Part shown: positions 1-11,411 of the stretch, one piece after another
How positions within the stretch are numbered: position 1 is the stretch's first letter
Layout of the letters: each line of letters begins with the position of its first letter
Assembly: GCA_026545225.1 (NCBI GenBank)
Contig: CM048849.1
Span: 43,920,336 to 43,984,335 of the forward strand
Length of the DNA: 64,000 nt
Direction: 5' to 3'
DNA from: Cornus controversa
Taxonomy: Eukaryota; Streptophyta; Magnoliopsida; Cornales; Cornaceae
Position numbers and translations under genes: made by a program
Notes under the pieces: generated by a model
What the model saw: only the letters and a program-made list of their open reading frames with translations
Databases searched by the model: none
What the model was told of the DNA's origin: nothing

Positions 1-793
1 TTTCAAAAATCATTGCAATCATATCCAATGGTTACCATACATGGTGTGGAATAAATTTTTGCTCACCAGTGAGCAAGAGATCATTTCTGAATATAAATAT
101 ATATTTTTCATTTATATATATATATAATTTTTTATAGGAAAAATTACCACAAAATCTTACTTTTCTAATTGAAAGACAAATTAGTTTTAAAATTTTCTTT
201 AGGACCAATAAGTCCTACTTTTGAGATTTTTTCCATTTAAGTCCTAAATCACTAAAGCTTTCATTTATAACCTTACTAAATTACATATACTCTTACTAAA
301 TTAGATATAAAATTTAGACTCAAACTTTCATATATTTCTTTATAAAATTAGCACAAAATTTGAATAAAAAGAGAAAATTATATTTTATTAATTTTATTTA
401 TAGAATAATTAATTATCTTGTACTGAAATCATGTATTCTACATTGTTTTTGTATTGAATTTAAATTAAATTAATTATTATTTAAACTCATAATGCAATAT
501 TATTAAGTAATTAAAACTTAATAGAATAATATAAAAAATAAATTATATATCAATTCTTGAATAAATTTGTAATTACAAAACTTTACTTCAATTGAGCAAA
601 GGTATAAAAGGAGGATGCAATGATTTAGGACTTAAATTGAAAAAAAAAAAAAATCTCGGATCATCATCATTCCCATAAGAACGAGGTTGGCAACATGAAT
701 TCTCTTTTTTTATTCTCATTCTTAACCTATTTTAGATCGTGGCCGATCTAATTTCTCTAATTTCAAGAAAGCTCAAATTATTGATTCCAAGGT
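1..793. other. AT-rich intergenic DNA, no gene seen
   Basis: Very AT-rich sequence with short homopolymers and no open frame that looks protein-like. A leader-like stretch near 600-790 precedes the RNase H relic, but it carries no recognisable domain. Confidence 0.6.
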
Positions 794-1175
794 TTGTTTA
801 TCATTTTCTCATTCGGAGCCTTGCAACATCCTGACAATTGGTCTAAATTGAATGTTGATGCTACTTTCAAGTTTCCTTCACTTCAATGTGGTAGTGGTTT
901 CATTTTGAGGGACTACACTGGAAATGCCATTAAAGTAGCCACTGGGTTTTGGAATAATGTAACCAAAGCCAGAGTTGCAGAGGTTCTTGTTCTTAAAGAA
1001 GGGCTGAAGCTTCTCCAAATTTGGGGTGATTTAAAGATGGTGGTGGAAGGTGAAAATCAGACTAACATGACTGACCCTGTTTTTCATGCATGGCCTTTGT
1101 GGCTTGTTGAGCAGTTAACTCTGATTGTATAGTTTCTCATTTGGTAAAATCTTAACTTGTGCAAAAAAAAAAAAG
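794..1175 (+). pseudogene. RNase H domain relic of a LINE-type element
   Basis: A 112-codon frame (794-1132) reads like the RNase H-like domain (RVT_3) found at the 3' end of plant LINE ORF2 and in a few host RNase H-like proteins. Visible features are W-S-K-L-N-V-D-A-T at the first strand, G-S-G-F-I-L-R-D-Y at the second and a helix A-E-V-L-V-L-K-E-G-L, followed by V-V-E-G-E where an aspartate is usual. These match the D-E-D order of the fold, with the third acid changed to glutamate. The frame stops soon after and is followed by an A-run at about 1163-1174, which would suit a LINE tail. No reverse transcriptase lies upstream, so this is a 5'-truncated copy or a decayed gene. A host RNase H-like gene fragment is the alternative. 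Confidence 0.55.
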
Positions 1176-1684
1176 GGGGGGTTTAAAGCACTTTTATGAT
1201 ATTATTACAAAGAACCCATATTTGGATAGCACAATCACTTCGGAAGATTGTTATCCTTATGCTAAACATTAATGCATTTTCTCTCTGGGTGTTTTTGCTA
1301 CAGTAGAAAATGAGAAAGACCTTCATTAAGAATTTGGAGTCCGAATTGAAGGTAGGAGGTATTTTGGACAATCAAAATAATATTGCATACGAGACATTTG
1401 GAGCTATTTGGTAGCATGTTGTTTTCATTGTTTTTAATTTCTGTTTCATTTTTTATTTATTTGAAATTTAATGATTTCTTAGTGTCTTCTCTAAACTTCC
1501 TTCTAAGTGGGGAAGAGGGAGGTACTTTCTTGAGTTGGAAGATTAAAACAATAATTCTAAAAAGGATATTGTTTGCCTCATGTCATATAAGTAGGAGCCT
1601 CATGCTTAACGTGAACCAATACAAGAGAGATCCCTTTAATTTATTTTTTTAAAATTAGGACAGTACTTACCTATTCACTAGTGA
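1176..1684. other. intergenic DNA, nothing recognised
   Basis: Open frames here are short and look non-coding. No repeat ends were identified except the start of the inverted-repeat element that follows. Confidence 0.5.
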
Positions 1685-1806
1685 TTAGGTAATATCTATT
1701 GACTACTGATGTGATCCAATGTTACACTAACACATACCTTTAATTATTATTTAAAAAAAGTTATAAAAAAAAAAGGAATGGAAGTTGGATCGGCCCATTT
1801 ACTATG

Positions 1807-1842
<36 letters not shown>

Positions 1843-3578
1843 GAATAATGATATGAAAAACAAAGGTTTCCCCAACCTAACATGTCAAAAAATTATGTAA
1901 ATCATCGTAAAAAGTAGTACTTTCTTTCTCTACCAAATAATATTTTATGAGCAATATCTCTTCATTCTTTCTATATTTGTTAATACTTTCTTTCTCTACC
2001 AAATAATATTCTATCAGTAATATCTATTCGTTCGCGATCTCTATATTTGTGTTGGCACCCAAATATGACACCATTTGGCAGCCAACTTAGGGGTCGTTTG
2101 GGCGAATGGGTAAGGCTGACAAAAAATCCATCAAGAAGGAAATTCTAAGGGTCGAGGACTTTTAGCAAGTTGTCCTAAAAAGTAGCTGGCACCTATATAA
2201 ATGCATCTATGGTTATGTGTATACATATAGGTGCATATATATTTGTATAATTATTTTTTGCAGGCTGGAAGCAAAGAATCCTATATAGGGATGTGGGGAT
2301 AAAGTCATTCACACTTTGAACTCTAGAATTAAGTTTAAGTACTAATGGATTCTTCATGGATAAAGACTCTTGCAATTAAGTTACCACTATTGTGAAATTG
2401 GTTATATATTTATAAACATAATCTGTGTATATGTATGGATTAGTTTGTATTAAACAAGGACTCCTATAACTTACATTGGAAGATTTTAGCAAATCATGGA
2501 CTTTTACAAATGAAGGCTAATGGGCTACAATCAAGGGGTTTGAAGACATGGTGCAATAGGATATAGTTAGTTTATATTTCTTTTTTATTGTAATTTGTTT
2601 TATTTTGATATTATCTTGTAATGTAAATTTAGAAACAATAGTGTATTTCTCTTTATTATAAATAAATACAAAGGGGTTTTGGAATAAGGGTTTCCATGCC
2701 AACAACCACAGTTAAACAATTGCATCATGTGCAATCTGTCCCTCTTCCTTAATATTCTCAAAATATTGCTATGTTTCTCACTCGATCTACATTTTTTTCC
2801 ATTTTTCTTGCTCTCGACCTCCTCTAATTAGTCTGTCCGTTTATCTCTCCCTCAGTTTCTACCTCCCTCCTTGCTATCTACTTCCTTCTACCTCCCTACT
2901 TGCTACAATTCAGTCTCGCAATTCTTTGCGCACGATTTAAAAGTCCTCTTGATTGAGGTAGAAAAGAACTTAATAGGGAGTTTTGTATTCTATCTCCCTA
3001 GCCAATTGCTTGATCCAACATGACCTCTAAAGGAGATATTTGTGTTCGACCAATTAGTTATATCGAGCTGATACCACGGCTCTGGCACGCCAGCAAACAA
3101 TCGGCCTACCTGGCTGATTAATTAAGACTGAACAATTTGTTAGTGCTTTCTTTCTTTACCAAATAATATTCTCTCTCTAATATCACTTCATTCTCCCTAT
3201 ATTTGTTAGTACTTTCTCTCTCTACCAAACAATATTCTCTCACTATATATATATCTCTTCATTCTCTCTATATTTATACTCTCTTGGTATATTTGCACTC
3301 TCGCTCTCTATATATAGATCTTCAATTCTCTCTCTATATTTAATTCTTAGTTTATTTATATATGTTTATTTCTTTCTAGATTTTTTTATTTTTTTTACCA
3401 TTCTCTCTCTGATCTCATCTTGGAAATTGAAGGCATATTATAAAATATATAAAGACCTACAATAAATGAGCCGATCCAACTTCTATTCCTTTTTTTTTAT
3501 AACTTATTTTAATAATAACTAAAAGTGATGTGTCGGTATAACATTGGATCATATTAGTGGCCAGTAGATGGTATTGTC
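1685..3578. mobile_element. 1.9 kb element with long terminal inverted repeats
   Basis: The segment around 1690-1815 is matched in inverted orientation by 3450-3570. Both arms share a block around GTGATCCAATGTTA, a block AAGTTATAAAAAAAAA and a block AAGTTGGATCGGC, in mirrored order. Between the arms there is no transposase frame, so this is a non-autonomous DNA element. It carries a microsatellite (TA)n at about 1808-1840 and copies of a CTTTCTTTCTCTACCAAATAATATT-like unit near both ends. Exact termini and target duplication are uncertain. Confidence 0.6.
1915..3250. repeat. dispersed 60-bp CTTTCTCTACCAAA repeat units
   Basis: A unit of about 60 bp containing TTTCTCTACCAAATAATATT occurs twice in tandem at about 1915-2040 and again, diverged, at about 3140-3250, always in the same orientation. 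All lie inside the 1.9 kb inverted-repeat element, so the interior has its own direct-repeat structure. Confidence 0.6.
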
Positions 3579-3584
3579 AAAAAA

Positions 3585-4238
3585 ATTAAAGATGGGTCAA
3601 ACATGTAAGATTTTGAGGGTTATCCAAAATATACAATATCATCTCCCATTTCCAGGTCAGACGTATCACCATCATCGTCCTAGTCATCACTTTGCAAATT
3701 ATCTGTATCATATCACCTTTAACCTCTTCTTCCCTTGCGGGCTCTGTTCACATGAGATAAAAACAAACAAAAGATTATGGCTCAACAAAAAGAAAAAGTA
3801 ATAACCATGCAGGAAAAGGAAGCAGTGATGTCAATCCCAATGAGCAAACTTTCTTATCATGTTCCCTACAATTCATTTCGAAATTAGTCTGAACCCCACT
3901 CTTTTTCGTTTACGGCAACATCTGTAACCAAAGGTTAAAAATTTTCTTTTTCGTTTACGGCAACATCTGTAACCAAAGGTTAAAAATTTCTGCAACAACA
4001 CAAGATGTTGGGCGTCAAAGATGACAGGAGAGGAAAAAGAATCATGTTTTGGCATTGGAGATTTGGTCCGACAGTGTCTGCGCATTCCAGCAATTGATGA
4101 ATTCAGTGGAGACGAAAAAGAATCTTAGTACTTGTTGAATCATTATCCTTGTAAAAGAGGTCAGTTAGGAGTAATATATCATGTATATGCAACATTTGGA
4201 TAACTTAAAAAATCCTACCCATTTGACCCATCTTTAAT
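3585..4238. mobile_element. inverted-repeat MITE, 0.65 kb
   Basis: Starts with ATTAAAGATGGGTC and ends with its reverse complement GACCCATCTTTAAT. The similarity runs inward for about 50 bp through a GGATTTT/GTTATCCAA block on each side. No protein frame is present. It directly abuts the right arm of the 1.9 kb element, suggesting nested or adjacent insertion. No clear target duplication was found. Confidence 0.55.
3901..3990. repeat. perfect-looking 45-bp tandem duplication
   Basis: Two adjacent copies of a 45-bp unit starting CTTTTTCGTTTACGGCAACA sit at 3901-3945 and 3946-3990. They are nearly identical, indicating a recent local duplication inside the MITE. Confidence 0.8.
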
Positions 4239-5166
4239 TATTTTAAAAGTTTTACTGGGTGTCACTTTTGTATTAGTTTGCATCGACTATAAGTAGGAGT
4301 CTCCTACTTATATGGCCTGAGACAAGCATTGTCGTTCTAAAAATGTTAGTGATAAGGAATATATATTCCATAACATTGTGAATATGTGAAAATCGAGTTT
4401 ATGTCGTAAAGGTTATGTTAAGTTGGTCGATAGGAGAAGTTATTCATAGGAGAAGTTATTCAATAGCCGGGGATTCATTACATATAGAAATCTCACCAAT
4501 TGCGTCTTTGATTTTTCCAACATTATTGGAAAAGCTAAAAAGTAGAGAGATGCGAGATGTAATTGGTGGGATTCCTGTAATCAAGAATCCCAAGGTACTT
4601 TATAATTTTTCGATAGATTGGTTTAATTTTTTATTTTGTAAGGTGAATAAGTACTACTATTTTACAAGTTTCGATCAATTGTAACATGTGTCTGCCAAAT
4701 TAGAACTTGGACTCGTATCTAAATAACATATGAAAAAATGGATGTAGTCCACTAATTTTTGCTCTTCGAGCATCTCCATTAAAAATATGACATATTGATT
4801 GTTCATCTACGATGCCCAATTTAATCCAACAATTTAATGATGTGATATTTTATTCTATAACTTAATTTCAAAAATCTATGTTCAACCTTGATTACTTCAA
4901 GGAGCTAAGAAGGCCAATTTTTCCACTACATATTAGTGGTTTTTTGACCCAGGCCCATCTGCTTACTTCATGACCCTATTGCAATTTCTAGGGGTCGAAA
5001 TAACCTGCAACTCATTTGAGTTGATGAAAGCAACTTAATGTCTTTCACAATGCTAACAGAAAGAGAATTTGAAGGAGAAAGATTGAAAATACTGATAGTG
5101 CTAACAATAAGAGGATCTGAGGAAAAAAAATTGGATATACTTTGACAATCACACTCAATATAACTA

Positions 5167-5254
5167 GAAAAGTAACCCTAAGTAGCCAAGAGCTTTTATT
5201 TTTTAAGGTAGAAAAGTAACCCTAAGTAGCCAAAAGCTTTTATTTTTTAAGGTA
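5167..5254. repeat. 44-bp tandem duplication
   Basis: Two copies of a unit containing AAGTAACCCTAAGTAGCCAA lie head to tail, differing by one or two bases. The flanks at 4720-4880 and 5265-5480 are also related to each other (both hold a block on GTGACAT/ACGATGC and TAACTTAAT), so this is part of a larger diverged duplication. Confidence 0.7.
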
Positions 5255-5479
5255 AAAACTATGCGTTTGTTAAATTAGAACCTGACCTATCTAAATAATA
5301 CACGAGCAAATGGATGCAGTACACTAGTTTTTGCTCTTCGAGTTTCTCCAAGTCCACATTTAACTATTAAAAAATGTGACATGTGATCGAATATTCAACT
5401 ACGATGCACAATTTAATCTCAACAAATTAATGATGTGACATTTTATTCCATAACTTAATCCCAAAAATGAGGTTCAAAT

Positions 5480-6070
5480 TAAAAAAAGAGCTAACTGTCC
5501 ACATCACAATGCAACAACTTTAATGTTATGCTAATTGCTAAGGTCCACCCTCTTAAAGAGTACAAGTATTTGATGGGACTTTTCAAAGTCCCATAACGGG
5601 CTTCCAAGCCCAAGAAGCCCTTCCCCCAAAAATGAATATTTGGTGAATGTTTTAGATGAATTTCTATGGACGTTGGTGCTATTATTAGTACATTTCAAAA
5701 AAAAAAAAAAAATTGAAAACTGTGGTAGTACAATTTTTTAAAAGTAGATCTATAAATACTCAAAAATAAAAAAGTATTTAGAGAATTAAAAAAGATAATT
5801 ATCTGAAAATAAGTCTTTTTTAATTAAATTTTTATGAAACAGTTTTTAAAAATTATTAACTAAACAAATTTTTATACAATTATTAGTTTTAAAAAAACTG
5901 AAAGTTATTCTCTCATAAAATTGAACCAAAAGGGCCTTTACTTTTTAGAGTCACGTCTACGCAGGGGACCACATCATCATGAATTAAAATGACTTTTACA
6001 AATTTAGCCCCTTACAATTTTAAACTTCTCATAATAACCTTACATCTTCGTCGTTAGGTACAATTATTTC
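5480..6070. other. intergenic DNA, no gene seen
   Basis: AT-rich, with poly-A runs at about 5697-5712. No open frame of note. Confidence 0.5.
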
Positions 6071-6074
6071 TCTC

Positions 6075-6330
6075 AAACCTTGCTTTATTGGGTTCTCTCT
6101 CTCTCTCTCCTCCACCCCTGTCGCTGAAACTCCCATACTTTAACCCTAACTCTTGAAGAGTAAAAATGGTGGTCTTAAACCTAACTAAAGAAATCGAAAT
6201 GGATATACTCTCAAGACTTCCAGTTGGTTGAATCTCTGAAGAGATTCAGGTTGGTATGTATTAAAGCCATCTTGCTCTTTGTGGAGGAGGTGGTGGGTTT
6301 GGGCTTGGTTGGCGATGGTGGTGGTTGGGG
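6075..6330 (+). pseudogene. F-box gene relic (leader plus F-box helix)
   Basis: After a CT-rich leader (6095-6160) an ATG at 6166 opens a frame reading M-V-V-L-N-L-T-K-E-I-E-M-D-I-L-S-R-L-P-V, the first helix of an F-box, which binds SKP1 in SCF ubiquitin ligases. At about 6223-6227 the reading shifts by one base; the next frame continues E-S-L-K-R-F-R-L-V-C-I-K, the second half of the F-box. The expected conserved tryptophan and the rest of the protein are missing beyond about 6270. I read it as a frameshifted, truncated F-box gene. Its leader is almost the same as the one at 8165-8290, so the two relics come from one duplicated gene. Confidence 0.65.
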
Positions 6331-6870
6331 GTGCTTCCACTTTGCTTTAAAATCAAAATATAATTTATTTAAATTAATTATCTATATAATAATTATCAAT
6401 TCATTATTCATTTATTTTTAAGTTATAAATTATTCTAAATTGTAGATTTACATACTTAATTGACGTGTAATTAATATAAAAATATTTTTTCCTTGAATAA
6501 TATAACTATATTTTTGTGGGAGGAGAGGGAAGGGTATTTTTGTCCATAAAAATAAGATTTGTGATAAATAAAGTCATTTTAGACGGGGGATTGGCATTTT
6601 TGCCCACACAATCAATTCTTTTGACAAGCCAAATGGTTTTTTGGACAGTGCCGGAGGGTGTATTAGCAGCAATTAGCAAGTGTGCAATGGTGTAAGATTT
6701 TTAAAAAAATTTCTTTTAAGTGTAATTAGTCCAAATTTCAATGAGATGAGTATATTTAACCCTAATTTATATAATGGCAATTTTGTTATTTAATCATTTA
6801 AGGTGGTATGACATCAACAATTTTCGTCGTCAACTAACACTCACTCTTATAAAAGAAGGTTAGATTTCAT

Positions 6871-7351
6871 TTAGGCATCGTTTGGGTTGAAGGATTTAGA
6901 AGGATAAGGAGAGAGAATGAAGGAGAGAATAGTGCGTTTTGAGTTTAGATACTTTAAATGAAGAGAAAGGAGAAAATTGGGAAGAATAACTCTTAATCTC
7001 TCATATCCTATCCTCTTAAAAATGAGAAAATTGGGAGGGAAATGATAGTGAGTTAAGTAGTACTTTCATAATTCCAAAATTGTCATCAACAATTATAAAG
7101 AAAAAATTGTTATTCCACCCATATCCCATTAAATATAAAATGGTATAATAATAATTTGGTTGTTATCCTTTCAGTTCTTTTCTCTTCTCTATCTTATCCA
7201 AACAAGTATGTTATCATTTCTTTTCTCTTCTCTCATGTTTATCCAAACATAAATAAATATTATTGCTATTCTCTCATTTCTTTTCTTTTATCTCATAACT
7301 AAAGTTATCATCTCCTTTCTTTTCTCTCTTGTCTATCCAAATGAAGCCTTA
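6871..7351. mobile_element. Harbinger-like (Tourist-type) MITE
   Basis: The element runs from GGCATCGTTTGGGTT to the mirrored AATGAAGCC and is flanked by TTA on both sides (6871-6873 and 7349-7351), the 3-bp target duplication expected of PIF/Harbinger elements. Both arms are rich in GGAGAGAA / TTCTCTCC. It has no transposase. The interior holds several TTCTCTTCTC-type subrepeats. Confidence 0.65.
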
Positions 7352-7520
7352 AGGAAAAAACATCATTTTGAAAATTATAGGAGAGATCTGTATAATTAAG
7401 GGACTTATTTACGAGGAGATCAGTGTAATTTTATCTCAACTCGTGATAAACTTTCTTTTTTTTTTTTTTACAAAAAATAAAATAAAATAAAATAGGTAAA
7501 TTGTTCATAATAAGTAATAT

Positions 7521-8160
7521 TAGGAGTGCAAATTCCTCATGATTCTTGGTAGAATCGGAACTGGAACCGTCTCTAACGGTTCCTTAATTTTGGAACTAGA
7601 ACCGGAGCTGTTGAGTTCGGTTCCGATTCTGGTTCTTTGCAGTTCCGATTCCTCAACAGTTCTTTATTAACTTTTTTTTTTTTTAACATTGGCAAGATAC
7701 ACACTCGTATTTGTACATCCCTAGTTATAACAATAGATTAGAAGTTATTAGTATTATATTTATATATCTTATATTATATAAATATATAGAACATTGGAAC
7801 CTAGAAGCTAAATGTATTTATCTATATATTATATATTTTATACTTTATACTTTATATATAAATAAATAAAACACTAGAATTTAGAATGTATTAGTATTTA
7901 TTTATATATTATATATTTTATACTTTATATATTATATATTTATATAACACTAAAACTTAGAAGCTATTATTATTCATTTATATATTATATAAATATTTTT
8001 TTTCTAACGGTTCAGTTTCAGTTCCTTAACTTAGAACCAGAACCGTAGTGAACGGTTCCTAAAAATTGGAATTAGAACCGGAACCATAGTAAACGGTTCG
8101 GTTCAAGTACGATTCCTTATAGTTCCGATTTCGGTTCCACCGGTTCTTTATGTACCCCTA
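7521..8160. mobile_element. hAT-like MITE rich in GGAACCG motifs
   Basis: Begins TAGGAGTGCA and ends GTACCCCTA, the usual hAT terminal form. Both arms carry repeated GGTTCC / GGAACC motifs (7555-7650, 8010-8150). The flanks AGTAATAT and AATAATAA may be a decayed 8-bp target duplication. The middle (7740-8000) is made of three diverged copies of an AT-rich unit of about 100 bp ending in AGAAGCTA or similar. A related element is at 48878-49291. It separates the two F-box relics. Confidence 0.65.
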
Positions 8161-8164
8161 AATA

Positions 8165-8850
8165 ATAACCTTGCTTTATTGGTTTGTCTATAGTGCGCTC
8201 TCTCTCTATCCTCGACTCCTCACGAAACTCCCATACTTTAACACCCTCAAGTGTGTGTGTGTATATATATACCCTAACTCTGTGCTTTCTCGAATACATG
8301 AATCGAAGAAAAGTATCAGATTTCATATGTTTAGTCTTAGACACTATTCTTGGAGAAGAATTCAAGAACTGAGTTTGAGTTATATAGGGAGATTCTCAAT
8401 GTGTAGTGATGGAGTTTTCTTGAATGGAGCTCTTCATTGGCTACTCGATCATACACGACATTGGTTCTGAACACTTCACAGGGTGATTGTTTCTTTTGAT
8501 TTATCAAAGGAGGTGTTTAGTGAGATGTCCAGGGCAAAACAAATTTGAATTTTCACATATTGGGGGCTTTCGAAGAAAGAAGTTTGTATGCAATGTCTCT
8601 CTCATTTGAGGCTGCTAATAGACGACGTCCTGTTCATGTGTGGTTGATGAAATTAGGATCGAACAATACTAAAGAAAATACATTTACGGAAATTTGTATT
8701 ATCGCCTTTTTTTTCTAAAGATGTTTTGTACGTCGAGAGTCTGGTTTCACCCGGATCATTATCCTCTTCGGTGAAAATTTCTCCCGGATCATTATCCTCT
8801 TCGGTGAAAATTTCTCTTCAATCTCTCCGGTAGTGATGTTTGTTACAATC
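8165..8850 (+). pseudogene. F-box gene relic (leader fused to FBA domain)
   Basis: A leader similar to the one at 6075-6160 (shared CTTGCTTTATTGG and GAAACTCCCATACTTTAA) runs straight into sequence encoding an F-box-associated domain: S-L-R-H-Y-S-W-R-R-I-Q-E-L then C-S-D-G-V-F-L-N-G-A-L-H-W-L (about 8335-8450). After an in-frame stop near 8468, further family segments can be read: V-I-V-S-F-D-L-S-K-E-V-F (8480-8525), P-V-H-V-W-L-M-K-L-G (8628-8660) and Y-V-E-S-L-V-S-P (8728-8752). The F-box and first half of the FBA domain are absent, so the gene carries an internal deletion plus later stops and shifts. Family members act as substrate receptors of SCF ligases; this copy cannot make one. Confidence 0.7.
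8750..8815 (+). repeat. 33-bp tandem duplication in the F-box relic
   Basis: Two identical 33-bp units starting CCCGGATCATTATCC lie at 8750-8782 and 8783-8815. The period is 11 codons, so the duplication kept the reading frame at the C-terminal end of the former F-box protein. Confidence 0.85.
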
Positions 8851-9974
8851 AATTGTGACACCAATCTTTAGTAACTCACGTTATTAAAATGAATGACATT
8901 GAATAACATTGTATCACCCATTTTAGTAACGTGTATTACTACTCATAGTTACAAATGAAAAATACTAAATAGAGAGGATTTTTAGTCGGTTTCACCCAAC
9001 AACATTAATGGGAATGTCGAGCAACTGCAACCAGAGGCCAATTGCAGTAACATTATGTGAACAACTCCATTCATGTGGGAAAAGGCATTGATGAAGATGT
9101 TTATGTGGCTGATTTTTATTTCGTTTTTGTTCTTCCTTCTCTGGCAATGGATGAATGTTGAATCTTGAATGTCATACTCAGAAAGAAAAAACTGACGGCC
9201 TTGAACATATACCTAGAGACTCATCTACAACTAGTGTGCTGATTTTCTTTTTCTTTTTCTTTTTCTTTTTTTCCCGACGAATGATATGCTGAAAATCTAT
9301 ATTATGTACTAAAAATTTGACAGAGACGATTAAATTGTTTTTACCATTTCTTTGTGTCAAGAGGGGTTGCTGTGATTATTTTGATGGAAATTTGTGTTTT
9401 TGTTTCCTTGTCTAATTTTATGTTTAAGTTCAATGCAGTCACCATTGTTCCGGCACACATTAGATGTGGTTGATTAAACCGACCATATGAATGAGGTTTT
9501 AAGTTTGAATAGAATTAGTAATTCCTTAACAAAAAATTCTGAGACGCAACACATTGTTGGTTTCCTGAATTTATTAATGTTGTATAATGAATCTCTATGG
9601 ATGTCCTCACCTTTAGCGGTAATCTCCAAGAATGATGAATTGATGATACTTGTGTTTTTTTTTTATTCACTTGTTTATGACCTGGTACAGATAAGAGTCT
9701 GAATGAAGTAACAATACTTTCCATTAAAACTCTCCATTAAATATCCAATACTTTTTCACATGACGTGAAAGCACCGTATGATTACTTTTTCCTTTCAAAA
9801 GAATTTTTTTTTTTTCTTCCATAGAGAGAGAAGTTGATGAAAATTAGATTTCGTAGTTATTAAAACCAAGACCTCTAGCATGCAAGATGTAATAAATGAT
9901 GTAGCTCAAAGAACTCTTATTCTAACGGTTCTTAAATTGAAATATATATAAATTATCGGTTTAGAAATTCAAAA
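8851..9974. other. region downstream of the F-box relic, no gene seen
   Basis: Possibly former 3' untranslated DNA of the F-box gene. A polypyrimidine TTTTTC array lies at about 9245-9272. The short frames at 9487-9724 on both strands overlap and look non-coding. Confidence 0.5.
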
Positions 9975-10626
9975 GGGAGGTAATATTCACACTCCTCTTT
10001 TATACGTTTGCACTCCCATCTTAAATGAAATGGCACTATAATCATAATTTTACAACTGAATGATTATTATTTTTATTAAGCTACACAACTATTCTCTAAG
10101 ATATTCCCTCATTGTTTTTTTATCTTAAATATTTTAGGTTTCTTTTGAGAGAATCTAAAAAAAAAATTTATCTCTTCTAAATATGTTCTCTTTTGACATA
10201 AAAAAAAATAGTTATTTATGCTAAATAAATTATCTATTTTTACCGGATTAAAAAAAAAGTTATCTATGTTGAATAAAAAGTCTCTTTTGACAATAACTGG
10301 AAAAAAAAAAAAAGATCCAAAAAAATGTTACTTAATTATTTATTTTGACATGACCCAAAAAAAGTTATAGGTAGAATAAATAATCTCATTTGAGGAAAAA
10401 AAATATAGTACACAAAAAAAGGACTCAAAAAAATTTATCTCTACGGAATTAATTATATCTTTTGACATCACTCAAAAAAAAAAAATACTAAAAAGAGTTA
10501 AAGTTTATAGGATAAAAGGTACTTATGGTATTATAAAATAAAAGATGATGCATTAATGATTTTATGAACATTTTTGTCATTTCTTTTAAAAGAAAAGACA
10601 AGTAGAGTGCAATAGGAGAGAAGGGG
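9975..10626 (-). mobile_element. T-rich GGGAGG-ended element, copy 2 (inverted)
   Basis: Begins GGGAGGTAATATTCACACTC, closely like the terminus of the element at 14425. The interior has several decayed units of the type TTATTCAACA...AAAAGAGA seen as their reverse complement, for example near 10190-10290 and 10350-10470. It is therefore a second copy in the opposite orientation. The right end near AGAAGGGGAGTGCCCC is degraded. Confidence 0.6.
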
Positions 10627-10632
10627 AGTGCC

Positions 10633-10760
10633 CCTTAGGGATGGCAACAGTGCGGGTATGCCAAAACCCTATCCCGGCCCCGTCAAGGAAATACTCAATC
10701 CATCTCCTGTTAAGAACCCTAACAGATTTGTGGTAAGCATACCACCACCGTCCCATTTAG
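10633..10760. repeat. GC-richer hAT-terminus-like fragment
   Basis: The start TTAGGGATGGCAACAGTGCG followed by CCCTATCCCGGCCCCG resembles the end of a common plant hAT MITE family. A related GGCGGGAGACTCG / CCCGTTCCCGC stretch is at 63396-63435. No matching second end was found here, so it is a fragment. Confidence 0.35.
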
Positions 10761-11389
10761 AGAAAGAAAGGAATAACAAAATCATTAAAATCATTTGTTT
10801 TGAATTCGATATTTGGGTTAAATGTACCCAAACGATGATACAACACTCCTACAGTCAAAACCCCAATAGATAAGACCAAAAAAAATGACACAAACATACA
10901 TACATATGTAGATGGAGATAGAAACAATTTTGGTCTTCAATAATTTTTTTATTATAGATCTATTATGTACACAAGATAGAGAGAGTTCTCTTTTAATTAT
11001 AAGATAAAGAGAGAAATAGAGCAGAATAAGGTAAACCCTAGTGACGGTCATATATCTAGTATACTATATTTATATAAGTAATATAATAATAAAAGAAATG
11101 ACGCACTTCATATAATTATATCATATATACATATACATATATATATATATATATACACACACGGTGCTTTCTCGATTATTATAGGCCGAGGAAATTGTCA
11201 CCCCTAGTGCCCCTCTCGATTCAAAACTGTCTAGATTATCTAATGTAATGGGCCTCCCGATTCAAATTATCTAATGTAATGGGCCATGTGCTTCTTTGAT
11301 TGTATTGACCCAATGAGCTCTTGCCAAAGTTCTTAATTGTTGTTGGGCTTTCAGCCTTTTTTGATTGGCTTGGGAAAGTCCAGCCCAAG
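10761..11389. other. intergenic DNA with TA and ATAC microsatellites
   Basis: Contains (TA)n at about 11136-11155 and GGGCC-containing short direct repeats (the TCTAATGTAATGGGCC unit occurs twice at 11238-11285). No gene. Confidence 0.5.
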
Positions 11390-11411
11390 TTCTTTGAAAT
11401 CAGGACTCTCT

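Noticed and set aside
8117-8365. - strand frame of 82 codons
   Set aside because: Antisense to the second F-box relic and the end of a hAT-like MITE.
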